Shown here: positions 17,369 through 27,800 of the stretch, piece after piece
Layout of the letters: each line of letters begins with the position of its first letter
How positions within the stretch are numbered: the stretch's first letter is position 1
NCBI GenBank assembly: GCA_021186555.1
Contig: JAJKFL010000005.1
Coordinates: forward strand, 25,732,635-25,796,634
Length of the DNA: 64,000 nucleotides
Direction of reading: 5' to 3'
Origin: Reticulitermes speratus
Lineage: Eukaryota > Arthropoda > Insecta > Blattodea > Rhinotermitidae
Position numbers and translations under genes: made by a program
Notes under the pieces: generated by a model
What the model saw: only the letters and a program-made list of their open reading frames with translations
Databases searched by the model: none
Told to the model about the DNA's origin: nothing

Positions 17369-18300
17369 CTGTGAAGGTATGAACACAACTGTTAATAACG
17401 AAAGATATAGAGAGCTGTTCTTGAAACGCTAACAACCGCTCAACTGTTACGGAATCCGAAAGTTCATAACCACGTTCACAACGGTCTGCCACTGGTCCTT
17501 ACCCCGAGTCACATTCATCCCGTTCAAACCCTCATATCCTACAACTTAAAGATATTACCCTCTTTGGAAGTCGCGGTTTCGAAAGAGGTCTCGTCCTTTG
17601 AGGCATTCCGACAAAAATTTTATACGTGCTTCTTACCTTTCCCATGCACCTCCCCCCCAACATTTCATACTCCTTAATGTGATTACCGTGACATGTGATT
17701 AACTGAAAAATGAACCCGGCGATAGGGTTTGTCCGACGAAAAACGCCATTGTAGTTGAATGCGACGCGGCAACACGTTATAGGCCTATGTACCGCATAAT
17801 CAGATTTTCCATCAATATTATGTTTCGGTCGATATATTTTCTAGCACTGGGATAGGTTTTCTCTTGGAGTAATTTGGTCTTCGCCTGTCAGTATCATACT
17901 ACCAATTCTCAGTAACCGTTCATTCGTCTGCCGCTGACCTATGCAGTCTTAGCAATTGACAGCGCGGTTGAATAACACACGTTACAAAAATTTATCATAG
18001 AATATTTTCGTTTCAATGTTTATCAAAGAACAGCCCTGTGGTGTTCGCGAATACCAATTTCCAGACAACTATAGGCCAATAATTTGAGCAAGTCGCGGCG
18101 TCGTTAAGCGAACCATTAAAGGGCTACATAACTTCTTAAGAAATAATAAAATATACAAGTTTTCCTGTAATACTTGGCGTAATTCCGCACATCATTTATG
18201 AAATTTATTTGTGACTATATTGTACTACAAGGTAACCATTTGTCCCGGATTTTCGGGGACAGTCCCCGAAATAAGACTTTCGTCCCGGACTAATTCCATC
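17369..18300. other. no gene recognised
   Basis: AT-rich DNA, either the intron upstream of the last recognised exon or intergenic. Around 18241-18290 there is a self-complementary stretch (TCCCGGATTTTCGGGGACAG with CCCCGAAATAAG) of the kind seen at hAT transposon ends, without a clear partner. Confidence 0.5.
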
Positions 18301-18309
18301 CCAGATCTT

Positions 18310-19165
18310 TTCCCTTTTTAGGCGCGTTTGCAAAATTGCGAAAAGCAACTATTAGCTTCGTCATGTCTGTCTGTCTGTCCGTCGGCATGGAACAACTCGG
18401 CTCCCACTGAACGGATTTTCATGAAATCTGATACTTGAGGATTTCTATGTCGAGAAAATTCACGTGGCATTAAACTATGACAAGAATAACGGGTACTTTA
18501 CATGAAAACCTATGTACGTTTATGATGACATCTCGGCGACTTCTTCTTAGAATGAGAAATGTTTCACACAGAAGTTGTAGAGAAAATCAAACCACGCATT
18601 TTATGTTCAGTAACTTTTTTCCGAAGATCGTGCCGTTTATGAGATAATGTGGAAAAATATGGTACAGCCAGACAAGCCACAGGTTACAATGTAATACGGC
18701 GCAAACTCTTTGCATGCTGGATAACTAAGGCAAGAAGACTGACACACACACACTCGTAATACATAATACTCATTGCTTCATAGTTGATTAATTCCACCTG
18801 ATCTCGTAGAATGTTTTACGGCAACATTTACAAAAACTGAGAAATTGCGCAACGACTTACATGTCATTACGATCTGTTTAGCCATATTGTACGTCTAAAG
18901 AAGGTAATGAGCAAACGAACATTCTTTTGTTTCAAAGCAGCATCGGGCACTTTACGTGAAGACCTGCGTACGTTTTATTGTTGCCGGCGATATAAATTTG
19001 CCACAAAAACATTTTTTTGCAACACTCAGTATTTTTATACAGTTGACAGTGACACAGATCATCACTACACAAAACGCACTGTTGCGTTTCCACTACAACA
19101 GTGTTTACGCGAACGCGCCAGTGTTACTTTATACGTACACTCCCTATCATGTTTTATTTGCCCGA
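18310..19165 (+). repeat. interspersed repeat, family F copy 1
   Basis: Starts GGCGCGTTTGCAAAATTGCG and runs through a GTCCGTCGGCATGGAA segment, ATAACGGGTACTTTACATGA, TTTGCATGCTGGATAACTAA and, near the end, CGCGAACGCGCCAGTG. The same order of segments recurs at 39690-40215 and, more degraded, at 61645-61900. No coding capacity. Class unknown; it could be the non-coding part of a LINE or a non-autonomous DNA element. Confidence 0.7.
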
Positions 19166-19920
19166 CTTTATTCCGTATTCCTGATGATAATCTTTAGAAT
19201 GGACAGTTTCTTAGATCTTGTTAGCAACTTTCCCAACGAGGAGATAGCAACAGCGCTGCCCATTGAGCAGTAAAAAGTAAAGATGTATGTATGGTATAAA
19301 AAACATGAACATTTCGCGTCTCCCATTTTAATTGTTATTTCAGTGCTTTCCCCGTCCCCGAATAGGCCAAAGAAAAAACGGTCACTTTTCTTTTGTACTT
19401 GTATCTCAAGCATTCAAGTGTTCACCATTAACCGGTGTTTTCCTTTATAATGCAGTCAAGGGGTAATCAAAGAAAGCTGTGAACACTGGGACACTGAATG
19501 GGCTGATTTTAACTGTCATCACTGATTTTAATTCAGGCATGTGCTTGATACACATCGAGAACGGGATCTCTTTTTTACTATCTCGTAAGTCTGGATAATC
19601 GAATGGATGCATGTCAACAAGTGCAGTCAATTTTCAAAACTGGAACATAACGTGCAAATATGCGTTGTTACGTGTCTTCTGAAGAGGAATTACGTATTAA
19701 TGATGTTGCAGTTTTGATAATAAGTTGTTTTTTTATGTGTTGGTTGTGACCTGCCTTAAAGACAGTACAACGGCATGCAATGGAATGCAAAATTATAACA
19801 AACTGAGTAATTAGTAAACGTAATGAAATAGTGCAGCGAAAGTAGCTGTCCGTGTGTGTAAGCAGCACGCCATAAATGTGAACAGGGAGCGTGCAGGTGG
19901 AAATCATTTCAGTATACGAG
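19166..19920. other. no gene recognised
   Basis: Unique-looking AT-rich sequence with no motif I can identify on either strand. Confidence 0.45.
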
Positions 19921-19930
19921 TATACGTCAG

Positions 19931-20201
19931 AAGCCGATCCCAGTGGCCGTGCGGTCTAAGGCGTGGGTCTTCGGCCGCTCGCTTACTAGGATCGTGGGTT
20001 CGAATCCCACCGGGGGCATGGATGTCTGTCTCTTGTGAGTGTTGTGTGTTGTCAGGTAGAGGTCTCTGCGACGAGCTGGTCCCTCGTCCAGAAGAGTCCT
20101 ACCGGGTGTGGTGTGTCTCAAATGTGTGTGATCATGAAACCTCGACGAAACGACGAGGCCCAGGCCCATATAGGGCTGTCGGGCCATAGGAAAAAAAAAT
20201 A
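19931..20201 (+). mobile_element. tRNA-derived SINE, family A, with 10-bp target duplication
   Basis: The head resembles a Leu or Ser tRNA: A-box region GTGGCCGTGCGGTCTAAGGC and B-box GGGTTCGAATCCC. A shared body follows (GGTAGAGGTCTCTGCGACGA, TCCTACCGGGTGTGGTGTGT) and the element ends in an A-tract. TATACGTCAG flanks it on both sides (19921-19930, 20202-20211), so the full insertion is preserved. Confidence 0.9.
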
Positions 20202-20211
20202 TATACGTCAG

Positions 20212-22720
20212 TACGAGATGAATCACATTCACGGCTTGGTCTTACAGCCGCGGAAAAGGCCCTGCCACAGTTCTGGACCGAGCTTTTCGGCCTCATACGC
20301 TGGGGAAAAATAGGGGAAATGTGTGGGTGGATTCGCGGAACTTACGTCTTATTGGCTGCTGCCAGAACGAGTGGACATGGTATGGTATACTGTCTGAAAT
20401 CACTTGTTGCAAGGGTCGGTTTGAGAACACAGTGGTGGCACAGCACTGTTAACTGATTAATTTTCTATTGCTACCAGCGTGAACTTAGTCCGTTGAAAGG
20501 AGGCATGTTTTGACTTGCACACTGCTGGGGCCGCATACCGCATGGAGTCGCACAGCTCAGTCTCGGACTGTACTTACACCGATGTAGGCGGAAGTGGTGG
20601 CATGCAAATTTCTACTCCTTGCTGGGAATATGTCGGTCGTCTGTAGCGGCTCATTGTCTCAGATATTTAGGTGCACAATAATATAGGAATAACTAACCAT
20701 AACTGAACTGACCTTAGCGGCGAGGTTTGTCAAACTGTGCGTCGGTAGGGACGTTTGATCCACGCCCATAGCCTGGGTGGTGCATATGGGCGCATGCACC
20801 CACTACAAATCTGCCTGCATCCACTAGGAATTTACAAAATATCAAACACAAACATGCTGATCAGCCCGCTAAATTAGTGCGACACCCCACCTTATCCACG
20901 TGTTGCCTTTGTTGAACCGCCATTGTTGGAAACAACTCATTTTCGAAAATGTACTACATGCAAGATATTTGGTGCAATGTTATAGAGGGCATTATGTAAA
21001 TAAATTGCTGATTTTTTGGTCCTGACAAAGGCGCTTTTTACCCTTCTGCATACATAATATATATAAACAGTACATGTATAATAGAGCATTATATACGTAT
21101 ATAAACGTTTTTACATAGACCTACATGCACCCGCACCTGAAGTCGGTGCACCCACTGTGTTCATGGTTTGGTAACGTGCTTTTTTTTGACCACGTACAGA
21201 CTCTCTTTTGGTACGATTTTGAGGACGAAACTTGTAACGAATAAATCGTGAGTCAGGTAGTCCCAAAAAAAGGAGGGCGGACTGCACTACATAAATATCA
21301 CCGCCACCACCACCACCACCACCACCACGAAGTCGCGAGTCGCAAGATGGGCACCCTACTACGTCATCCTAAAGTACTGTATAGCTCTTCTGCTGGCGTC
21401 CTTCCTGAATACTGTTAATTCCCGCTTTCGAGAGTTAAATCACGCATAGCATCAAAATGTATTTCACAGTTAAGGGGTTACAGATAACGAGGAGGTACTC
21501 GGAGATCATTCCTCTAGTTTCATTTGTAACTTTATCCTACATGCCCCTTTTTATAAGTTCTTTTCGCAAGGAAATTACAAGAAATTCGTGTCCGTCGCTA
21601 CTTCTGTCCACACGTTTTACTTCTGAAAGTAATGAACGGGTTTGGACTCAATATACTCTTATATTGGGGTTCTACACAAAAATCTGTCGGGCGAATTTGT
21701 CTTTGGTCTGTATCTGTCAGGCGACACGTTTTATGGGACTCACATTGAACTCTTTATCCTCCTGTCTCAAACTCGGCCCATAATGAACGTTTATTCCTTT
21801 AAAACTTTACGTTTTTATGGCTGTGTAACAATTCAGATTGAGGCCGTCTGGGTTATGACACCACGCAGGCGTGTACATAGGCACCGTCGTCTTGGAGGAA
21901 CATGCTGCCTCCATCTTTCCCGTGAAAATGAATGCAGCAAGTTTCTCCGAAACAGTATTCACCTACAGACTACACGGGGCCACATCTAAAAAGACCTCAA
22001 TATGAACGTCTGGGCGTACCATCATTTATATCACTGAGATCCAAAACTTTGAATTTGAAATATCTTTATTGTAATGTGTATGTACAGAGACATCACAGGA
22101 CGTAATGTATGTCTGAATGCAGTGTCACATCTCTACTATTGCTGCTTTTCAAACAACAGCCTATATTTCTATCCGTAATAAAAAGGCATGATGATCAAGG
22201 AGGCTTAAAGCCTCGTAAGGAAAATCTGGATTGATTCTACGATTTAAATTGCAGAGTTTTCATACCGTCAACTGAGATGAGTGACTATATAAGGATTTGG
22301 AAGGAGACGGTGGTGATTTATGTCAAGGCATTACCCCGACATTCACATAGAGAGAGTGAGGGAACAAGTAAAACTTGGGTCAAGGGTAGCCGGTAACCCA
22401 GGCAAGGTTAAAATACTCTTAGTGTGTGGCTTGAATAAAAGTTTAGAGCTACACCAGTATTCTCGTGAAAACCGTTTCGAAAGTCTTGTGAACTCCGAAA
22501 TGAGCACGCTTGTCCACTTTCAATGTCGAACCAGAAATAAAGAGACGTATTGAACTGCACAAGTTCGTCAGACATCGTACTGACTGAGACTTTCTGTGCC
22601 TTTTTAACTTACAATGCCGATTAATATCGTTAGAGCCAGACAACTCGTAAGTAGGTGAAGGACACGTTTATACTTACGTAGTCAACACTCGTGGTCAAGC
22701 TAAGGCAAAGTTCATTATAA
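20212..22720. other. no gene; scattered repeats
   Basis: Contains a CCA microsatellite (21301-21328) and a copy of the ribozyme-like repeat family E (about 21830-21990, with GGAGGAACATGCTGCCTCCA). Around 20757-21170 two inverted, related segments rich in GCACCCAC may mark the ends of an old hAT-like element. I see no coding sequence. Confidence 0.45.
21301..21328. repeat. (CCA)n microsatellite
   Basis: About nine CCA triplets after an initial CCG. No coding context. Confidence 0.95.
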
Positions 22721-22726
22721 CAACCA

Positions 22727-22930
22727 AGTGGCCGGCAGTGCTGCTCCTCACTGGGGAGGTCCCGGATTCAAATCTCCGTCATTTCGATTGAGTTTGTACT
22801 GCTTTCCTCAGTCTGTCCACGAAAATACCGGGATATTACCTCAAATTGGAATATTAGCTTCCTTCTATATGCTTTGCAATTCATTATTCTCTACTCATCC
22901 ACCCATGCAGAGTTATACAGGATAGCGCTT
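22727..22930 (+). mobile_element. tRNA-like SINE remnant, family D
   Basis: Begins with a degenerate tRNA-like head (GGAGGTCCCGGATTCAAATC) followed by TTTCCTCAGTCTGTCCACGA, ATACCGGGATATTACCTC and ATTCATTATTCTCTACTCAT. Similar order at 33605-33830, 42285-42490 and 43025-43220. No duplication found. Confidence 0.55.
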
Positions 22931-23520
22931 CGTTACTTGCAGTGTTGTCACTTAAACAATTAATAAATCAATTAGTAACAAGCAGGTTGATGTAACTGGA
23001 TCGCTGTAGTGTAAAAATGTGAGATTTACACGGAACTGAGGCTTCATATTGTCATCTTCTGGGTTCTGACACCGTGTAGTCTGGTAGATGAGTAACAATG
23101 TTTCAGAGGAATATGCTGCCTCCAGCTTCCTTGAAGATCTACCACACTACACGGTACCCCAGAAGGCCACAATATTAAGACGGATAATGGCTTAAAATAG
23201 GCCACAACCGTTTCGTTCCGTTCCTGTCGGCTTTATCGTTCACAATCAATCCACCATTCGACACTGTATAACAAAGTGTTGCATATATCTCGGGCGCCAG
23301 GTAGCCCGGGCGACTGAATTTTGCCCGGTAGCGCCTAATATCGTGGGTCCTCAATACGGGACTTGCTTCTGGTCACTCTTTTGGCTCGCAGAATTTTGAA
23401 GTGGCTCGTAGAGTTTTGGAAATGTAGTCCACCCCTGGTATAACCTATGCATCTTAAAGAGCGCCGTTAAGTTAACAAAGGATAAATCAATCAGAACTTC
23501 TGCAAATATTATTTTACTCA
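22931..23520. other. no gene; one family E repeat
   Basis: About 23040-23175 matches family E (CCGTGTAGTCTGG, GCTGCCTCCAGCTTCC, CTACACGGTACC). The remainder is unassigned. Confidence 0.45.
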
Positions 23521-23524
23521 TTCT

Positions 23525-24960
23525 ATACGAATGTAGAAGTTACGTCTGACATACTCTAAAGTTTGAAAACAAAGTGCCCAGGAGAACATGTGGAGCTCTG
23601 AGAGATGACGTAAGAAAGGACCACGGGAAAGTATATAATATGCAGCTCTGAGAGATGACGTAAGAAAGGACCACGGGAAAGTATATAATATGCAGCTCTG
23701 AGAGATGACGTAAGAAAGGACCACGGGAAAGTATATAATATGGAGCTCTGAGAGATGACGTAAGAAAGGACCACGGGAAAGTATATAATATGGAGCTCTG
23801 AGAGACGACGTAAGAAAGGACCGCGGGAAAGTATATAATATGGAGCTCTGAGAGATGACGTAAGAAAGGACCACGGGAAAGTATATAATATGGAGCTCTG
23901 AGAGATGACGTAAGAAAGGACCACGGGAAAGTATATAATATGGAGCTCTGAGAGATGACCTAAGAAAGGACCACGGGAAAGTATATAATATGGAGCTCTG
24001 AGAGATGACCTAAGAAAGGACCACGGGAAAGTATATAATATGGAGATCTGAGATATGACGTAAGATAGGACCACGGGAAAGTATATAATATGGAGATCTG
24101 AGAGATGACGTAAGAAAGGACCACGGGGAAAGTATATAATATGGAGCTCTAAGAGATGACGTAAGAAAGGACCACGGGAAAGTATATAATATGGAGATGA
24201 GAGATGACGTAAGAAAGGACCACGGGAAAGTATATAATATGGAGATCTGAAAGATGACGTAAGAAAGAACCACGGGAAAGTATATAATATGGAGATCTGA
24301 GAGATGACGTAAGAAAGGACCACGGGAAAGTATATAATATGGAGATCTGAGAGATGACGTAAGAAAGGACCACGGGAAAGTATATAATATGGAGATCTGA
24401 GATATGACGTAAGAAAGGACCACGAGAAAGTATATAATACGGAGATCTGAGAGATGACGTAAGAAAGGACCACGGGAAAGTATATAATATGGAGCTCTGA
24501 GAGATGACGTAAGAAAGGACCACGGGAAAGTATATAATATGGAGCTCTGAGAGATGACCTAAGAAAGGACCACGGGAAAGTATATAATATGGAGCTCTGA
24601 GAGATGACGTAAGAAAGGACCACGGGAAGTATATAATATGGAGCTGGCAATTTGACTCTTCTCCGAATGTTATTAGGAACACTGAAGATGAGACTGACGG
24701 GTCATGTAGCGCTTTTAGGAGACGTGAAAAATGCGTACCAAATTTAGGTTGTAACATTTAAAAGGGAAGAGAAAATTTGGGAAATACAGGCGCCGATATG
24801 AAGGTAATTTTAAAATGTGTCCAGAAGAACAGAGTAAGGGAGGGAACTGTATCGAAATGGCTCAGTATGAGGTCCAGTGGCGGAGTTTTGTGAATACGGC
24901 AATGAACCTTCAGAGTTCTATGGAAGTACTGAATTATCTCGAGGAAGATTCTTTATTATG
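23525..24960 (+). mobile_element. non-LTR LINE 3' fragment split by an internal minisatellite
   Basis: Upstream of the array the plus strand reads FENKVPRRTCGALRDDVRK; downstream it continues with MRLTGHVALLGDVKNAYQ and, in broken frames, SKWLSMRSSG and a MNLRV-like end. Without the array these parts follow each other in the usual order of the LINE tail also seen at 41400, 50825 and 54690. The intervening 1,048 bp consist only of the 50-bp repeat. Confidence 0.8.
23592..24645 (+). repeat. 50-bp minisatellite, 21 units
   Basis: The unit runs GGAGCTCTGAGAGATGACGT, AAGAAAGGACCACGGGAAAG, TATATAATAT. Twenty-one units fit between the first GGAGCT (23592) and the last (24640-24645), with a few one- to three-base indels. 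Two unit types alternate in blocks: GGAGCTCTGAG at both ends and GGAGATCTGAG in the middle. Read on the plus strand, a unit encodes LRDDVRKDHGKVYNME, a stretch of LINE protein. Confidence 0.95.
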
Positions 24961-25467
24961 AAATCAGTTGTGATTTCATGTAGGCCTATATGAGTATTGA
25001 CTGCAGGGAACAGGTGTCAATGACCCACGAAAAGTATCGGACCGCCCGCGCCCGTTCAGTACCTCACGAATTATGATGTTAGCAGGATATTAAGAAAACA
25101 TGTTCACATCGGCAGTTACATGATTGTTACCGATTTAGGTGTACGGTTGTGATGTATGTGATTCATTACTACCGTCATGGTTTCTGGGAGTAACTTCTTA
25201 AACGCCGAACCGTTTTGTACAACGGCACACCTTACATCACGTGGAATTCCGATATAGCATGCCTGTGAGACAGCGTTTACTGGGGCCGTCGCGTGTAAAT
25301 GGCTGTCGCTTGGAGACTGCGCATTGCAGATGACGCCACATTGAACTCACAGCAGCACGCAGATTTTTCTACATTATTTGGAAGTATAGTCATTTCACTG
25401 GACAACGTCACTTGAGGACTCTAAATACTGAAGAGCTTATTTGGGTTTAAAAAATGATGATTTAACG
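24961..25467. other. no gene recognised
   Basis: Unassigned sequence between the LINE fragment and the next SINE. No motif seen. Confidence 0.4.
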
Positions 25468-25759
25468 GGATTCTGGGGCCGTGCCATGGCTCAGACGGTT
25501 ATTCGCCGGCCTCCCACCGCGGAGGCCCGGGTTCCATCCCGGGTCAGTCCATGTGGGATTTGTGGTGGACAAAGTGGCACTGGGACATGTTTTTCCCCGA
25601 GTACTTCGGTTTTCCCCTGTCAATTTCATTCCACCGGTGCTCCATTACTTGTAAAACTGAAAAAAAACTGATCATCTTTCATCTTCACCACACGGTTGCA
25701 CAAGAAGCCTTAAGGCTGCGGTACGTCCGTAGCATCTGCTGCGGGGCCCTTCAAAAAAA
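25468..25759 (+). mobile_element. tRNA-derived SINE, family B, near full length
   Basis: Head GGCCGTGCCATGGCTCAGAC (A-box-like), then GCCTCCCACCGCGGAGGCCC and a B-box-like GGGTTCCATCC. The body contains GTCCATGTGGGATTTGTGGT, TTCATTCCACCGGTGCTCCA and CTTAAGGCTGCGGTACGTCC, and it ends GGGGCCCTTC plus an A-run. It is the longest family B copy here. I found no clear duplication. Confidence 0.8.
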
Positions 25760-25802
25760 ATCTGAATGTTTCTGTTTGTCATCTACATCTATAAGGTAAA
25801 GT

Positions 25803-26090
25803 TTTCCCTGTCCATGTCATGAAGGCGTATAGCGGGAGTGGAGGTATATCTCTGCTCACTCTTAATCCGGCAATAGATAGAGATGCATGACTGCTTCACG
25901 CCCCCGGCGCCTTACCTCCCGAGAGAATGCGCCCGGTAATCATTGAATAAGAGGCTGGGTGGGCTCCAGAGCTGGTCTGGACGCTTTGGAGAATGTAAAA
26001 AGTCTCCCCTGTCAGGAATTGAACCAACAGTCCGCGGACGTCCAGCCCGGGCGTCCCGTCACATTGTTCTTCTCGCCCACCGCTACTCGT
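25803..26090 (-). mobile_element. tRNA-derived SINE, family C
   Basis: Minus orientation with the tRNA-like head at the right end (TCAGGAATTGAACCAACAGT ... GTCCAGCCCGGGCG). The body includes GAGGCTGGGTGGGCTCCAGA and GGTCTGGACGCTTTGGAGAA; the 3' part is GGGAGTGGAGGTATATCTCT. Degraded but clear. Confidence 0.75.
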
Positions 26091-27490
26091 GGCAAAGAAA
26101 GCGTCGCATAAAAAATGTTAATTGTAAGGAGTACGAGAAAAGCAAATTATCCTAAACCCTTTTCATAATCACCATGCCGTGAAGAGACGGAGGGGAAGTT
26201 GAAATGAAAGTCGACGCATTCTCAAACTCGGAAATGCATGTAGGCGAGTACTGACCTTCACGGTAATGCAGGTTCTTGCGGGGAAAAGCGCTCGAAGTCC
26301 ACTGAAAAAGACTGTGTCGACCTGAGGGACGGTATGAACACAGTGACAAAGAGAAACATTATGGCCACTCCAGGAATCGAAGTACGGCCATTTATCGCGC
26401 ACGTCTCACTTAACCGTCTCGGTTCGTCTTATAAATTTACAGAGAAATGATAAGTTTTAAATTCCGTAAGTTCTTATCCTTCGTATTCAAATAAGGAATA
26501 AGGGGTTCGGAGCAGAACCCAAGAAGTCTACGGCCCTCTTGCATAGAGTTCTAGTTCTACACATCTGCTGTTTTCATCTTAATTTTTGAGAATAACTTAT
26601 TACTTTAGCATAGATACTGATGTGTGTATTCTGTCGCATATAACCACAAAGTTTCGCATCTTTGCCATGTTAGTAACTGTTGACTTACAAAACAACAGTT
26701 GATAGAAAATACGTAGGTATGTTTACGGTCTATGTCCCTGCCAAATTTCGCATTCCAGTGGTTCATTAGTTGTCATAATTAAACCGAAAGCTAAAGAAAA
26801 TGTTCGCACGACCATCATCCTTTATTGCTACACTTTACAAACAAGTTACCAGAACAAAGGAGCATATTTTCTCCAGATTTATTACCATACATAATTTCAG
26901 TACCAAAACGTGTCCCTCCAGCTACGCACGTTAAAGTGTCCGCCATGTTATTACTGATTGCAGGAAGTTAAAACATACGGCGTTGGAGTGCCCTCGAATG
27001 GTACAGCTTTCATACCTAGTTGCGTAAAAATTGGTCAACTGTTTCTAAAGTTCAAATTGACGGACCCACACCCACACAGCGTGGTGATTTCATAACCTCC
27101 ACTTCTTTCCTTTTCAGGAAGTAAAGTAGGCAAAAAAAATGACCTTAATGGAAAGACGTTTGTAATAATTGCTTAGTGACGTCTATATTAATTTGCATGT
27201 AAAATGAGTACATAATGTGTAGGCACCTTGTATGTGCTGGTATTTCTGTAGTCGCTCGAACCATAGCAAGCTGTGGGTTATGCTGTGGGCTCATTTGCAA
27301 TTCAGATTTGTGCTAGGACGACATCATAACCGCAACGCCGAGCTTCTGATTATCAGATCAGAAGTGTGTGCTACTTCTTGCTTGCTGGACACGAATGAAA
27401 ATAGTCAATAAAGCTACATGTGGAAAGCGGGTCAAGGGGACGCAATCCACTGATCATGATTCAGAAGATATTATCCGTTTAAGGCGTATA
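26091..27490. other. no gene; one family G repeat
   Basis: A tRNA-like minus-strand head (CAGGAATCGAAGTACGGCCA, 26370-26400) suggests a further SINE remnant at about 26165-26415. About 26920-27125 is family G. The rest shows nothing recognisable. Confidence 0.4.
26920..27125 (+). repeat. interspersed repeat, family G copy 1
   Basis: Shares ordered segments with 31180-31390: ACTGATTGCAGGAAGTTAAA / ACTAACGGTAGTAAATAAAA, GGAGTGCCCTCGAATGGTAC / GGGTGTCCATAAATGGCATA, AAAATTGGTCAACTGTTTCT / AAAATCGTTCAGCTGTTTAA, and a CAGCGTGGTGAT-like end. Class unknown. Confidence 0.55.
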
Positions 27491-27494
27491 GTCC

Positions 27495-27800
27495 ATCCAA
27501 GTAAAGGTAAAGGTAAACTTGTCCCTATACACGCCATGAAGGCACGTGGGGGAGTGGAGATGTAACCCCACTCATTCTTAATTTGGGCAATAGATGTGCT
27601 GAGTGGTCAGCTTCACGCCCCAGTCGCTTTACCCCCGAGGGAAGATCCCCAGTACCCACTGAACAGGAAGCTGTGTGAGCCCCAGGGCCGGTCTGGACGT
27701 TTTGGAAAAGAGATACACTTTTGTCTCTGCCGGGAATCGAACCATGATTTTTCGAACGTCCAGCCCATAGCGTAGTTACTGTACCGAGTACGTTACCTTC
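27495..27800 (-). mobile_element. tRNA-derived SINE, family C
   Basis: Well preserved minus-strand copy: 3' part CACGCCATGAAGGCACGTGG, body AGCCCCAGGGCCGGTCTGGA, head TGCCGGGAATCGAACCATGA ... CGTCCAGCCCATAGCGTAGT. Confidence 0.85.

Noticed and set aside
19938-20010. A functional tRNA-Leu or tRNA-Ser gene
   Set aside because: Although A- and B-boxes are good, the acceptor arms do not pair properly, and the same SINE body follows in every copy.
20035-20313. Open frames in SINE A copies, such as the peptide QTSMPPVGFEPTILVSERPK
   Set aside because: This is the antisense translation of the tRNA-like head, often mis-annotated as protein in insect genomes.
23518-24757. Long minus-strand open frames (up to 364 codons) rich in ILYTFPWSFLTSSLRAPYY
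   Set aside because: They lie wholly in the 50-bp minisatellite. The unit has no stop on the minus strand, and 50 is not a multiple of three, so all frames stay open. The array derives from plus-strand LINE sequence; no protein is implied.
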